Shown one piece after another: positions 1 to 11,081 of a stretch of DNA of 64,000 nucleotides. The stretch spans positions 262,242,494-262,306,493 of the forward strand of contig NC_073696.1 of assembly GCF_029784165.1 (NCBI RefSeq), written 5' to 3'. The DNA comes from Wyeomyia smithii (taxonomy: Eukaryota; Arthropoda; Insecta; Diptera; Culicidae). Below the pieces are notes generated by a model. That model ran no database searches. It saw only the letters and a list, made by a program, of their open reading frames with translations, and had not been told where the DNA came from. Each line of letters opens with the position of its first letter. The stretch's first letter is position 1. A program made the translations under genes and the position numbers.

Positions 1-1
1 A

Positions 2-412
2 GTCAGTCGGTATGCTTCACCGGCACTGGATTTGCTGTATTTCCTATTCTGCTGTACCGATGGGGAATTCCGGGCGGCGCATTTTGAAGAAATGCTTCGC
101 ATTTATCACGATTCTTTGGGAAGCCTCTTGAAAAAACTGGGCGGTGACCCTAGCAGGCAGTTCCCTTTCACGGCCCTGAAAGAGCAGATCAAAGCTTGTG
201 GCAAATTTGGCCTGCTTATGGCTATGTTTCTCGTGCCATTGATGTGTATCGAAAATCAGGACCTACCGAATATGGATGTCGAAGCAGAAAAGTTCAAAGA
301 AAACCAAAAGATTGATATGGATGCTTTCGCGATAAATGAGCGCGCCGAGGTCAGATTGCGAAAGCGGCTGAGTGCCGCTATCAGAGACGGGATAAGTTAC
401 GGTTATATCTAG
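2..412 (+). CDS. EcKinase/CHK-domain protein, C-terminal part
   Basis: The reading frame is open from the left window edge and ends at TAG 410-412, giving about 136 residues. It starts with SRYASPALDLLYFLF, which resembles the conserved C-terminal-lobe segment (often R-x-G-S-P-x-x-D-L-x-Y) of the insect EcKinase/CHK kinase-like family (DUF227), followed by the helical tail typical of that family. Known members are choline-kinase-fold enzymes; some phosphorylate ecdysteroids, others are linked to detoxification. The ATP-binding lobe and catalytic loop lie outside the window, so activity cannot be judged. The family is usually about 400-420 aa, so roughly one third is visible. The frame extends upstream of any ATG, so no start is assigned and this is taken as a terminal exon. 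Substrate is unknown. Family assignment is by pattern recognition. Confidence 0.8.
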   Translation, partial: VSRYASPALDLLYFLFCCTDGEFRAAHFEEMLRIYHDSLGSLLKKLGGDPSRQFPFTALKEQIKACGKFGLLMAMFLVPLMCIENQDLPNMDVEAEKFKENQKIDMDAFAINERAEVRLRKRLSAAIRDGISYGYI

Positions 413-702
413 TGTTTAGACGATGTGGGTGTGCATTTATACAATACCGATAGACGGTTTGATTTTATCTAGGATTATAACAATGTATTTCTGGTGCATG
501 TATGAAATGGCAATTATACTATTTAATTTGTCATATTTAATCACATTTTATATGATATTCTAACAAGTGGCGGTGTTGATAGCTCCTGAATTCTATGTAC
601 GTTGTTCGTTTTATTGTTTGTTTATTTCAATGGTGTAAATGTTGTAGAATATCAATGTACAATATTATAAGTACATATAAATATATTTTGTAATTTTTTT
701 TA

Positions 703-708
703 AATAAA
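703..708 (+). other. Candidate polyadenylation signal of the EcKinase-like gene
   Basis: This is an AATAAA hexamer about 290 bases after the stop codon in AT-rich 3' sequence, followed by C-rich sequence at 710-735. It is the best-placed candidate signal but other AT-rich hexamers are nearby. Confidence 0.45.
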
Positions 709-2556
709 CCACGCCCCACCCGCACCCCCCGCCCTTCTCCTCTATAAGATTCAAGATTTTCAATAGCCAAATTTCAATTCAAATAAACAGAGGTTTTTCG
801 TTAGTTTCTAATTTCGCGCGAAAGATTGATTTTGTAGCCTTGAAAGATACTATGCGTCAGTTTAACTTTTCGTTTTTTACTTGTTTATAATCACCTTTTT
901 TAAAAGTTTTTTCTCGTTTATCTTTATCAATGAAAAAAAAAATCAAACCCAAATGCTGGTGTTTGTCGTTTATAAAATTTTCTAAAAAAAATTAAACAAT
1001 TCAAACCTTAACGGTTTGTTAGATTAGTATGATATTTTCGGCACAAAAATATTATTGTTATCAACTAAAAGCAAAGCAAAGCCACAGACAGACGTCCAAG
1101 CAAGAACAAAATTGATTGAAAATTCGGAAAATTCCGTGTAAATTTTCAAAGAGAATTGCTTTATAAATCGCTTGTATACTAGCGCCGCCTGGTGACCTTA
1201 AGGGCATCTTCAGCGGTGGTTCAAATCGTTGTTTTGTTCTAGTTTTTTTGGAACAAACTCAAATTCGTTGCTGCACCGGTGGTGTAAATTTTGTTTTATA
1301 CCAGATCTAAATGGAAAAAATTCGAAACTGGTATACGTTTTGATCTATTTTTGTCACTTTTTGGAACAAGAAATAGATCGTTCTAAAACTTTTTGTACGC
1401 TACCAATAAATGTCATATTTTAATTTAATACCTCATTTTTAGCTATTTACATATAAGCATTTTGCCTGAGTTGGGGGATAAATAAAGCAAAGATTTTTCA
1501 TGATTATTCACAATTCATTTTTGTGGTTTTGCCGAAGAAGAAAATGAACATGTTTGTCGTTCTTGGCTTTAAGGAAACTGACTAGCAAAAGGGAGAATTC
1601 TGGAAGACCACAACCGTTGGTTCAACTACTTGGTTAGCAACCATCAGCCACCAGGAAGCGAAATATGTTGGCTATTCGTTAATCGCTCTAATTGTAGTGG
1701 GACTAGAGGGGGCCTCAAGAGGCAAGAAAAATGTTCTTAGAAGACACTGAACTGAAAACGTTCAAAATGCTGAACCCAAGTAACCAAAAGTTCGGATAAA
1801 AGTAGAATTTATAGACTAATCAGCTAATCTAACGATCATGAATAGAATTCTATTCAGCTCAATTTTTAAGTAACTAACCGTACTTTCAAGTTCGTTTTTG
1901 TTGAATAAACTTCGAGCAGCATGCAAAGCAGTTTCTAAACCGAACTAGAAAGTTCACATTAAGTTCGGTTAGGTCGCTGAACAGACCGCTATTCAGCTTG
2001 AAAAGAAAACTTCAAAATACTTAAAATAAAAATTAATTTGCAATTTTTCAATTCCTCACTCATCATTCGGGTTGCTTCAATCCTATGATAATTATTTACT
2101 GAAGAAATTTAGATCAGAAGAATAATGTCTGGCTTCATTTATTATTAAATTTCATGATTTTTTTGCAACTTACTACACAAGCTTCGAACTCGAGTCCTCC
2201 CTCTTTGAAGCCTAGATTCATACCACTGCTCCGTTCCCGCTATATGATATCAGCATCGATTTTACTCGATGTGCTGATTTCTCTTCATTACCTACACGTT
2301 CATAGCTAGGAACATACCGGGTCTCTCTTTCAGCTTGAAAGTTCAGAAAAAGTACACGCAGAGCGCAATGTGAACTTAAGTCTGACAGTTTTCTAGTTTG
2401 TTTTGATTTTGCTGCAGTACGTTGGTAATGTAATTGAAAAAGGTTGTGAACGCAATATTTCCTTCTAAACGTTAATTGAAAATTTATTCTGGTAAGCAGT
2501 ATACACATAATATGAGAAATGTTCAAAATGGATAAAAACTTTTTCGGTCAATAGAT

Positions 2557-2766
2557 ATGCTGTGTGCCGCAGTTGAAACGACCAACGCCTTGGGACACAG
2601 GGAACTGTCGGTGGTGTCCGAGAAATGGATTCGGACCTCCAAAACCGGCAACATCATGCTGTGGCCTCACATAAAAAACATGCAAGATTTGGGCAAATTG
2701 CCCCGGGATGAAAGAAAGCATCACGCGCAAACAATTGTCCAATGGGAATTCACAGCTTACATCCGG
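2557..2766 (+). pseudogene. Fragment resembling the N-terminal domain of a mosquito DUF4806-like family
   Basis: The open frame here reads ELSVVSEKWIRTSKTGNIML followed by WPHIKNMQDLGKL. I recognise the pattern W-(I/V)-x-T-S-K-x-G-x-(I/V)-x-x-W-P as the N-terminal motif of a large culicid family of uncharacterised proteins that often end in a DUF4806-like domain. Only about 50-70 residues match; the frame then runs into unrelated sequence and ends at 2850. It lies inside the Harbinger-type element, so it may have been carried or captured. A second fragment resembling the C-terminal half of the same family occurs at 48652-48996. It could instead be chance similarity; the exon limits are not clear. 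Confidence 0.4.
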
Positions 2767-3109
2767 TTTATTTTTTCTTTTGCCCTGCACATTCCTGGGT
2801 ACCTGAATTCATTATTGATTTCCTGTAAGGTAACAAAAGAAAATTTTTAGATAGAGAAAGCCTTTAAGCAACCTAATATTACCTATTGGAACCATAGCTT
2901 TGTTTTCTCATTGCCATTAATTTAGATAATAAAGTTCCGATGACAATAAAATAAACCATATTTCATAATTGTTTTTGAAAACCTTTTATTTATCACTAAT
3001 CCTGGAGGAAACTTCATTTCCACCAAAATAGAGTAAAGCATCAGTCAGAACTTAACATGAACTTTGAAGTGGAAATGAAGTAGGATATAGACTTCTCCTG
3101 AACTTTCGT

Positions 3110-3509
3110 GCTGATTAAAGGTACGGATAAAATGCTAACCGAACTTTAATTTCAGGCGGCTTTGAGGTTCACGTGTGAACTTCATGTGAACTTCAAGGTT
3201 CCAATGAAGGGGAGTAAGCAGCTTCTCCGGAACCTTCGTGCTGATTAGAAGTACGGATAAAATGCTAACCGAACTTCAATTCTAAGGGTTTTGAAGTTCA
3301 CGTGTGAACTTAATGTGAACTCTACGGTTCCAATGAAGAGTAGTAAGCAGCTTCTACTGAACTTTCCTGCTGATTAGAAGTACGGATAAAATGTTAACCG
3401 AACTTTAGTTTCCGGGGGTTTTGAAGTTCACGTATGAACTTTATGTGAACTTTAAGGTTCCAATAAAGGGGAACAAGCAGCTTCTCATTAACTTTTAAGT
3501 TGCTTCCAG
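3110..3509. repeat. Tandem repeat, about 130-bp unit, three copies
   Basis: The phrase GTACGGATAAAATG(C/T)TAACC recurs at about 3121, 3251 and 3381, a period close to 130 bp, with neighbouring phrases (GTTCACGTGTGAACTT, GGTTCCAATGAAG) repeating in register. The units differ by scattered substitutions. A weaker related stretch lies at 3040-3110. The array lies inside the Harbinger-type element. Confidence 0.85.
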
Positions 3510-4229
3510 GTGTTGACGGTACTTTATTTAGAATGAAGTTCGGTTTGTGAGTAATGTGTCTTGTTGTTCAGCAAGAAAGTTCCGCGGAACCAAATCCGAA
3601 CCTTATGTCAACTTCTTCTTTAAGTTTAAAAAAACGAAACATAACGCCCACCAGCGATCATTTAGTTTTGTTCGAGTTACTCGAAACGAAATGAGCAATG
3701 TCACATCAGGCTTGTTTCAATATCCTCAACACCGAACCTACGCGATCAAACATTTTTCGCTATCCTCCGAAGCCCTATTTGTAGCAGAAATTTTTGGATC
3801 ATACCAATCCATCCTGAAAAATGTCACTGACGCTCGGGTCAAACCGTCAAATCTATAAAGTCTCGTGGATTTGAAGTGTCTTGCCAAAGTAATCGTTGAA
3901 TGTGCTTAAAACTTATCGAATTTCCGTTTGTTAAATATTAAATGCTTTTTATTATAACAAGTCTCATAAACTGATAGCATGGGGTGTTAAATTGTTGACA
4001 GTGTGACAGATGTCAGCGGTTTAAAACAACAAGATATACAACACCGGTGCGGAGAACGAAAAGTTGGTCCATATTAGCTGGTTCTATTCAGATTTCGCTG
4101 GTGTAAATCTCGTATAAAGTTGTTTCAAAAATAGACCACCGCTGAAGATGCCCTAACGCTACAATACATTTTTTTTCGCTGGTGTATGAGGCTGGCGTCA
4201 CTGGTATTAAAACGGTATGTTTTTAGGAT

Positions 4230-4445
4230 CTCGGTAAGAGTTTTTTTTGTTCGACGAAATCTCGGTTAAATGATGTCAGGGTTCCGAAATTCGGTTTTTT
4301 TTTCGGTAAAAAAATTTATGGTATTTCGGTAAACACTTACGGCTTCCGATTTTTCAGTAATTTTCTTACTGAACAACGGTAAACTAAAATTTTTTTCCAG
4401 CTAGTTCGGTATTTTGCTTTACCGAGAAAACATTACGCAGTTAAG
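4230..4445. repeat. TCGGTAA-rich repetitive stretch
   Basis: The motif (T)TCGGTAA and its complement TTACCGA recur many times within 200 bp, together with T-runs. It looks like a decayed MITE interior, but ends and duplications are not clear. Confidence 0.35.
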
Positions 4446-4466
4446 TGTATATGAGCTTATTTCCTA

Positions 4467-4690
4467 CTAACTCATTTTCGTAAAATGGTTTTTGTCTTTG
4501 CTAATGGGTGCGCACGATTGCTTAAATCAACACAAGCGGCATTACTGATGGTTTTTGTCTTTGATAATAAATGTGCACGCTTCTTATAGCGACACTAGCG
4601 ACATTTTTGGCCACTAAGCAAAATTTAAAAATTATCGTTATTTTTTTGGTCGATGAAATCGTCATCGAGTAGCACGCCTGTTTGTCTGTG
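4467..4690 (+). repeat. Truncated copy of the CACAGACAAACAG MITE
   Basis: This stretch matches, in the opposite orientation, the MITE at 28942-29265 and also 27117-27285: shared phrases include TTTTTGTCTTTGCTAATGGG, CACGCTTCTTATAGCGACAC and the terminal GTTTGTCTGTG. Only one end is present here; the other is missing. Confidence 0.7.
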
Positions 4691-4897
4691 GTGCTACATT
4701 CCGATTCGGAAATAGACCTTCTTTTTATTATACACAGACTTCGCAGCCAATTGTTTAGTGCACAGGACAATTGTGGAGCTAGCGCTACTATCCTACTGAC
4801 ACTAACAGTCTTCTCCAAAGCCGAGACTCGAACCTACGACGACTGGCTTGTTAGGCCAGCATCGTACCTCGGGACCAGCTGGGAGAGTATTGTAAAC
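4691..4897 (-). repeat. tRNA-derived SINE, reverse orientation
   Basis: Read on the minus strand, the 5' part contains a tRNA-like region: an A-box-like stretch, a stem/loop TGGC-CTAACAA-GCCA resembling an anticodon arm (AAC), and a B box GGTTCGAGTC. The copy at 29935-30140 matches it across the whole length and a piece recurs at 40880-40985. This is a dispersed pol III-type SINE, not a functional tRNA gene: no acceptor stem is visible. Confidence 0.7.
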
Positions 4898-4989
4898 TAA
4901 ATATCTTAAAAAAATACGGTTGGTGAACGATTAGGCAGAGCGTACGAGTAGTACATCGTGCACTAGTGGTCATTAAATAGACCTTATTG

Positions 4990-6345
4990 TGGTCCAGGGC
5001 ATTCTTTTATCCCTACCTTTACGAGGTACCGACTAGGATATGACTTACCTCACCAAACAGTCCCAGACCGTGCTGTGGTCTTTGCTGTACGTAAGAGTCG
5101 TCTCCATTCCACTCGGTCCATGACTGCATTTCGCTGGCTTTTCAGTCTGTGTGCACTTCTCCGTCTCCTGACGGATTGGTTTCAAGAACCATTTTTACCG
5201 GGCTGTCGTCCGACATCCTTTTTTTTTGTATGGACTCCACTGCGACCAGCGGTTTTTGATATTTTGTGGCATTGTCTGGACGTTTTTGCTGTTCACACAT
5301 TTTTTGTTTTTACCCTTTTGCAGTGTTACTTATTGAGAATAAAGCTGTTCCGAGTTATAGTGCTTTTTGTCTTCTGTTTCAGACTTAATAACCTACTTCC
5401 TTCCTTATCGACATTATCCTATCCTCCTGCAAGCTATCATAGCGTATAACATGCTATTACCGAAGCTTTAGAACCGGGGATTATTAGGTCTGCAGAGAAG
5501 ATTTGTGTGGAAGAGCCCAAATACTATAAAACCCGTACTTAAGTCCTTTTTGCCAACGAATGGCTTAGTTCTAGTAAGATTCGAACCTAGCACCACTCGC
5601 TTGCCAAAGAGGACTCTGTAACCTTGCGGCTACGAAGCTCCGACATTCTTACAACATGCTCAGCCCACCGAGTGGACCGTAGATAACTCCTAAAATAGCT
5701 CCTGCAGTTCGTGGTCATTTGCCTTCTCCACGCTCCGTTCTCCATCTGCAGTCGCCGAAAACGGTACGCAACACCTTCCGCTCAAAGATCGCAAGGGCGC
5801 GTTGGTCCACAAGCATAGTCCTTGTCTCATGCCAGTAGAGGACTACCGGTCTGATCAGCGTCTTGTAGATGGTGAACTGCGGCGAATTCTACTCGATCGG
5901 AGCGTCCTCCGGAGACCAAAGTATGCACGATTTCCTGCCATAATGCGCTGATGAACTTCTTTGCTGGTCGGCAGTTATCAGAGAGCCCAAGTACACGCAC
6001 TCATCGACCATCCGATTTTAGCACCACCAACTTAAACTTGAGGTGGGAGGTTAGCAGTGTCTTCGCGTAAACCTCTTCCTTTCATGTTCTTCGTCTTCGA
6101 TCCGGTTGGCTTCGGTCTTTAGTCCGATGAACATATCCGCCATCTTCACCAAGGTCCGAGCCACAATGCCGTGCCGATATCGTCGACGAAGCCAAACAGT
6201 TGAACCGGCTTTTGGAATATCGTGCCACTCGTGTTTATCCCCGCTTTTCTAATGACACCTCCCAGGGCAATGTTAGACAGTAGGCACGCGAGACCATCAC
6301 CTTGCCGTAGACTTTTCCATATGTCACATTGGCTCTTTTTTCACG
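4990..6345 (-). mobile_element. Decayed LINE (RTE-like), RT C-terminal half, interrupted
   Basis: The minus strand of 5640-6345 translates in shifting frames to RT pieces such as LSNIALGGVIRKAGINTSG, GNRAYFGLRRTLRS and an FSATADGERS-type tail, as in endonuclease/RT LINEs of culicids. The final DRVEWRRLLRTAKTTARSG segment lies at about 5070-5130, separated from the rest by roughly 500 bp (5160-5640) that contains a SINE and an unidentified stretch. Many stops and frameshifts make it inactive. The same LINE type is found on the plus strand at 17870-19410. Clade is inferred by resemblance. Confidence 0.7.
5465..5640 (-). repeat. tRNA-derived SINE of a second family, inside the LINE
   Basis: This is an inverted relative of 37020-37145. 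Shared features, read on the minus strand, are GTAGCCGCAAGGTTACAGAGTC, the B-box-like GGTTCGAATC, and the tail with ACTTAAGTACGGGTTTTATA-type sequence against AAGCATGGGTTTATTCTCA there. It interrupts the LINE at 4990-6345. Confidence 0.65.
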
Positions 6346-7297
6346 TTTGATGAGAATTCCATTTAAGAAGTAAATGGCTGATGGTTGTTGCAAAATAAAT
6401 TTGGTTTGTGCGAGAAAATGTAATCAACACATTTTAGTTGTGACTACAGTTACGGGATCCAATCTAAAATACTTATATTTGTAGTAAAAATGTTTAGTGT
6501 GCTGTCAGATCTTTTTGAATCTAGTGTACGTTCCATATTTTAGGTTACGTGATATCACGTTGTACATGAAACGGATGTTTACCCGATTGTGGTTTGATTT
6601 CAATGACTTCTACATTATTTTCTTGCAAATTAAACATTCAGGACAACAGCATGCGGTTCGTCACCCATCATCGCACATGGCAACCAGAAAGTCTGAAACA
6701 CAATGAAGCCGACTGCGGCCATGCTGCGAAAGTTTGACACTTCGCCCATGGCATAACTGTCAAGTTTTATCAACGTTGTGGAAATCGTGCGCAATCTGTT
6801 CCAACCCTAACTTCACGATTTGATGAGTTGTCAAATACCTTTTCAATCGTCCAGCAAAGCAGAAAAGTGTCGTCGTCGCCGTCGCTGCGTTTCCATATCA
6901 AACGGTCCTTCTTTCTTGCGTTCGTCGTTCGCTGCAGCAATCATCGGGTTTTAGTGTAATACGTGTTGTTTGCTTCGAGAACCATCCGACCAGACAAAAA
7001 CATTACCCTTTTTCCGTTGGTTCCGGTTTAAACGGTATAGCTAAAAGTCATCGGCCTCACGGCGACATTCGAGGAATACGGCCTACTCGAACGAGAAAAT
7101 AAGGTATAAAATGATACATCGTCTGGAAAGTGAATGGACACAGTTTTTTTTTTTCCTGTGTTCGCTGATTATTGGAAGAGAAAGCATTGTAATAATAGTC
7201 TCCTTTCTTGCACTTGCTTATTGCAGACTTTGCTGAACCAGTTGCAGCACAAAACGGCCTTCCGGTTGGCACAATTTGCGTTTTTATTTTCGATTTG
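6346..7297 (+). promoter_or_regulatory. RAMP4 upstream region and probable 5' UTR exon
   Basis: No coding sequence is supported in this interval. It precedes a strong splice donor (GTAAGT at 7298-7303), which pairs naturally with the acceptor TTTTACAG at 7897-7904 just before the RAMP4 start codon. A 5' UTR exon ending at 7297 and an intron of about 607 bp are therefore inferred. CGTCG-rich sequence at 6870-6935 could be the start-site region; no TATA box is convincing. Confidence 0.45.
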
Positions 7298-7937
7298 GTA
7301 AGTCCTATGCAACAGCATTTAATAACCCCCTCCCATCCCCCTCGGACAAAAAAGTTCAAGCAACTGTACCACAGCAGTTTAAATGCGCAAAATTTTTAAC
7401 TGCTTCGCTTTTACCCCTCTTAGCGCTTATCTTTAATATGCTAACTTTATTCCGTATCTAGAATCTTGAAAATTAATCAAAAGTGTTGTTATTGAGTATC
7501 CTTTTTTTGTCTCACGTTTTCGGGGAATTTTTAAATTCATCCCTGGTAAATGATTGGAAAAATCAAAATATCCGCTGTGTTGGAAAATACGTAGTGTGAT
7601 AATTCAATCTACGTATGAGTTCAAGGTTGCAATTATCAGTGAACGTTTGGAGGTATGCTGTGTTTGTTCAGGTTAGCAATGCCTTGAATTCACTCGTAAT
7701 CATTCCTTTGGTAGGTTATTTATACTGTGCCAAACTTTAATTGTCGAGCGTGGCATTTAACAATAACAGAAAAACTTATGACCCTCTCATCTTTTAGTGT
7801 GTAGATAATTATATGAACTCAAAATATTTCAATCCAATTTTTCTAAGCAAGTCTTTTCCAAATCACCCCTTTAACAGCAAGGATCTTATTATTTTATTTT
7901 ACAGCACGCTTTAGCATCCCCCCAAGACTAACCGACA

Positions 7938-8132
7938 ATGGCCCCTCAGCAAAGAATCCGCATGGCCAACGAGAAGGCCAGCCGAAACATCACACAGCGC
8001 GGTAACGTGCCCAAGTCGACGAAAACGGTCGAGGAAAAGTACCCGGTAGGACCGTGGCTGCTAGCGTTGTTCATCTTTGTCGTGTGTGGATCAGCTATTT
8101 TCCAAATCATCCAATCGATTCGCATTGCGTAA
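7938..8132 (+). CDS. Stress-associated endoplasmic reticulum protein (RAMP4/SERP)
   Basis: This single-exon frame encodes 64 aa, MAPQQRIRMANEKASRNITQ onwards, the expected length (human SERP1 is 66 aa). RAMP4 is a tail-anchored ER protein that associates with the Sec61 translocon and stabilises membrane proteins under stress. Visible features are the basic, polar N-terminal half with the RMANEKASRNITQRGNV block highly conserved in the family, the KYPVGPWLLALFIFVVCGSA transition into a single C-terminal membrane span (about residues 41-60), and the short luminal tail. The ATG follows an acceptor-like TTTTACAG at 7897-7904 by 33 bases, so the start lies in the second exon. The gene stands between decayed LINEs, with no operon-like neighbours. 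Assignment is secure because of length and motif match. Confidence 0.93.
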   Translation: MAPQQRIRMANEKASRNITQRGNVPKSTKTVEEKYPVGPWLLALFIFVVCGSAIFQIIQSIRIA

Positions 8133-8576
8133 TCGAAAGGTGATGGTGACGAGAGCGGTACGGAACTTCATTCTGATAAAGATGTCCCTCTTCAATCCAG
8201 ACAAAATATCCACTCACACACACATACACACTCATACCATTGAGATGATTCTGAAGCAAGAATAATTCGTCAACGTCCGAGAAATTGTTTTCTCCACTTT
8301 TTTCTATATTTCTCTTTATTCAAGGGTCTCTTACAGTCTTACTATTGTTGAGGGCCTTTGTGTGAGCCCCAGTCGGGGTTGCCTGTAACTCTAGCTGTAT
8401 ACTGTACTTTACTGTGTATCAAAACAACTGAATGAGAAATTCCATACCTACATTGGACGCATTTACTGCTACAATACACACAAAGTTGGACAACAAGTTT
8501 ATCGCATTCTTTGGATTTTTAAACCTCATAAATGCAACAATGTAGATTGTATATTTAATTGGACACGTTTTTTGCA

Positions 8577-8582
8577 AATAAA
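8577..8582 (+). other. Candidate polyadenylation signal for RAMP4
   Basis: AATAAA about 445 bases after the RAMP4 stop, with a second AATAAA-containing stretch near 8620. The 3' UTR also contains a short (CA)n-like run at 8213-8235. Confidence 0.5.
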
Positions 8583-8639
8583 GATAGATTTTTTTCAGTT
8601 CGTTATTCGACTCTATAAATAAAATATACCTGAGTTTGA

Positions 8640-9650
8640 GAATAGTTTCTTAAATTTTATACGTCTATAATTTTGATACGTTATATTTTTATAGCTAACG
8701 ACAAATACGGTAGCGTAATAAGATTTCTCTTTCCTACGTAAATGGAGCAGCTGCGGGTGCGTCCGCGGAAATAGTTGAAAAGACACACACACAACTACAC
8801 ATTTGCCTAAATAGTAGAGCTAAAAAATTGGCGACCACAAACCAAAATCGAAAAAAAAAACTAAGTGCAACCACAAACGGTACAGGTGCAAATACGCCGG
8901 AAGTCGGAAATAAATTCGTTTGCAATAAGATATGGAAACTACCTACACAGAACCAGGAAAGGAATAAAACCTGTATAAAAAAACATTTGTTTGTGCAATT
9001 ATTCCTGAAACGATAACCAAAGTTCTAACTCTGTTGCGCAAAAGTCGCCGTGACGGTTCCCTGTTTGTACAAGTGCTGCTGCAGCACCCGTTTAGGAGGG
9101 GTGCATTGGCACGAAGAGAAAACATCCACAGAAACGCAATCAACGTGTGACGTCAACAACCACCTTGCTGAAGGTTGTTATCGCACTTTAGTATGATTTA
9201 CCTAGCAACTGCCGTATTGAGTTTTGGATTTTCCTGCTTGGGCGAGAGAACGCATGCTTTCAACTGGAGACGTTTGTTATCGCAGCGCAACATGAGCAAC
9301 TTAAGAGATGCAAAGTAGAATTCGTGTGTGTTCGTTGCCTTCATGACGCTTAAAGGATCTTAATGCTATGTTTGATTTAGGGCCGTATTACAGAAGCTTC
9401 AGGACTACTTGACTTCTGACCCTTAGAATCTATTGTTCACTCAAATTATGAATTCACTGGTAAGTGCGCATTGCATTGTAGATGGCTGAATTGAGCCGCG
9501 CTACGTTTCATTATTCAATTCAAAATATATGTTGTTCATTGTTATATTCGTGAGCTGCAACAGTATTTCATTGAGCAACATAAGCAAGATTAAATGAAAA
9601 TAACCATAGCGTTCAGGTGCTTCTGGTGACTCGCAGACTGAGAATTTGTT
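8640..9650. other. Intergenic, no feature recognised
   Basis: Short open frames on both strands here show no conserved motif, no codon bias of a gene and no repeat that I could match elsewhere in the window. Confidence 0.5.
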
Positions 9651-9654
9651 TCGC

Positions 9655-10020
9655 TGGTTCTAGGTCCAAGTTGCAAAGTTGCTGCTTGACTTCATCAATT
9701 AGCCGTTGATTGTTTGAAATTATAAGCAAGGCATCCATGTACACAACGACCGATGATCAGCTTGCTTTCGAGGACACGGTAGTACGCACACGGATTGTAG
9801 TTAGAACTGATCAATCCCAAGCAACGGAACATTTGGTTCTGCTTGTCTGCTCCAGACCGTAGAGGCCGTTTTTTCAGTTTGCAAACCTTGTGTAGTGCAC
9901 GTTCGTTCTGAAATCCCTTTGGCTGCTTTCCCAACCTCCTAGCTCGTTGCGCGTCGGCCGAAATCGAGACGAACACCATTTTTGCGGGATCGTTGTCGGT
10001 ATTCTTACAACATCTTCGTC
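9655..10020 (-). mobile_element. Ty1/copia-type RT fragment
   Basis: On the minus strand, in two frames, it reads FQNERALHKVCKLKK, GLYGLEQTSKT, VLTTIRVRTTV/SSNYNPCAYYRVLESKLII, and DALLIISNNQRLIDEVKQQL. These resemble, in order, the copia RT blocks usually written as C-x-L-x-K-A-L-Y-G-L-K-Q, N-x-D-x-C-x-Y and Y-V-D-D-(M/L)-L-I. The catalytic YVDD here reads YMDA, and there are stops and frameshifts, so it is dead. It directly abuts LINE sequence at about 10020, so one element entered or recombined with the other. Confidence 0.65.
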
Positions 10021-11081
10021 GATCACTACGCCTACTGCCTAAGTAAGCACTACGCCGCACGATTCCCCCTGCCAGCAGATACTTGGTCTTCGACGTAGGT
10101 TCACCTTCAGTCCAACCTTTTCTGCTTCACGTTTCAGTAGGGTGTGCTGTTCAACAACCGCCTGGAGCGTCCTTTCGACAAGGTACATGTCGTAAGCGAG
10201 GCAGATAAACTGGCTAGATTCATTAAAGATTGTGCTTCGCATATTGAAGGTCACACGTTTCATAACACTTCCAAGCGTAAACAGGAGGCAGGAAGACCCT
10301 TGCCATGTCGAAGTCCCTTGCGTGTTTCAAACGGGCTTAATACCGCACCCGAAATTTTCACACACAGCACTGTCCATCATGTCCTTAATCAGTCTTGTTA
10401 ATTTCGCAGGTAAACCATTTTCTTCTATAACTTTCCAAAGCTCTACACGGTCGATAGTGTCGTAAGCGTCCTAAAATTGATAAATAGGTGGTGAGCGGAT
10501 ATTCGCGGCACTTCTGGGTTTAGTCCGTTTTAGATCGCCCATCTACAAAACCGACTTGATAACTTCCCACAAACTCTCATGCTAGCGGCGAAATACGGCG
10601 AAAGATGATCTAGGAGAGCACTTTGTAGGCTGCGTTGAGAATCGTGATTGCTCGGTAGTTGCGAAATGCGTTCAGTTTCTTGCACAATCTACGTGTTTCT
10701 TGAGAACGAAACAGCTATTCTATTTCTCAAACTCCAACTCTTCCGGGCGACACTTTTTGTTCTCGAAAAGATAGATCTGCTATCTTCGATTCTGGTTGTA
10801 TCGACTCACGTTATGAAAGGCTCTTTGCTACAGCGTCAATGTCCGTGCTGCAATCTCCTTGTCTAGAATCGTTTGACACTCCTCGTCAAACCAGCCGTTA
10901 CGTCGATTCCTCTCAACGAATCTAACAGCCCCTTCTACTGCTTTGTTAATGGCTGCTCCTATCGAGGGGCTCCGGTGAGCTCTCCCTTATCCGGCAACGC
11001 TGCTTCAAGGTTTTGCGCGTACTGAGTAGCGACTTCGGTTATTGTTGAGTCTTTAGCGCATTTTGACCATCAGGAGAAAGT
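10021..11081 (-). mobile_element. LINE (RTE-like) linker and RT, 3' portion of a split element
   Basis: Minus-strand translation gives RNRRNGWFDEECQ near 10890, the region between endonuclease and RT in these LINEs, and lower down FNMRSTIFNESSQFICLAYD then VVEQHTLLKREAEKVGLKVN, the segment around the RT catalytic box. The usual ADD box reads AYD here, so catalysis is lost. Its missing 5' part lies at 17366-17880 on the same strand, beyond the foldback cluster. Many stops are present. Confidence 0.7.

Larger units (their letters stand above)
1202..4153. mobile_element. PIF/Harbinger-type element, probably non-autonomous
   Basis: A 19-bp sequence GGGCATCTTCAGCGGTGGT at 1202-1220 recurs as its exact reverse complement at 4135-4153. 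Both ends are flanked by TAA (1199-1201 and 4154-4156). A TWA three-base target duplication with G-rich termini is the signature of PIF/Harbinger elements. Subterminal sequence is also partly mirrored (GGTGTAAAT motifs near 1281 and 4100). The 2952-bp interior has no open frame resembling a Harbinger transposase or its Myb-like partner, so it is probably mobilised in trans or dead. It contains a gene-like fragment (2557-2766) and a tandem array (about 3110-3500). Superfamily is inferred from ends and duplication only. Confidence 0.75.

Noticed and set aside
5075..5449. 124-aa plus-strand frame rich in Phe and Leu
   Set aside because: It starts over the antisense of a LINE C-terminus and continues in T-rich DNA; no family motif.
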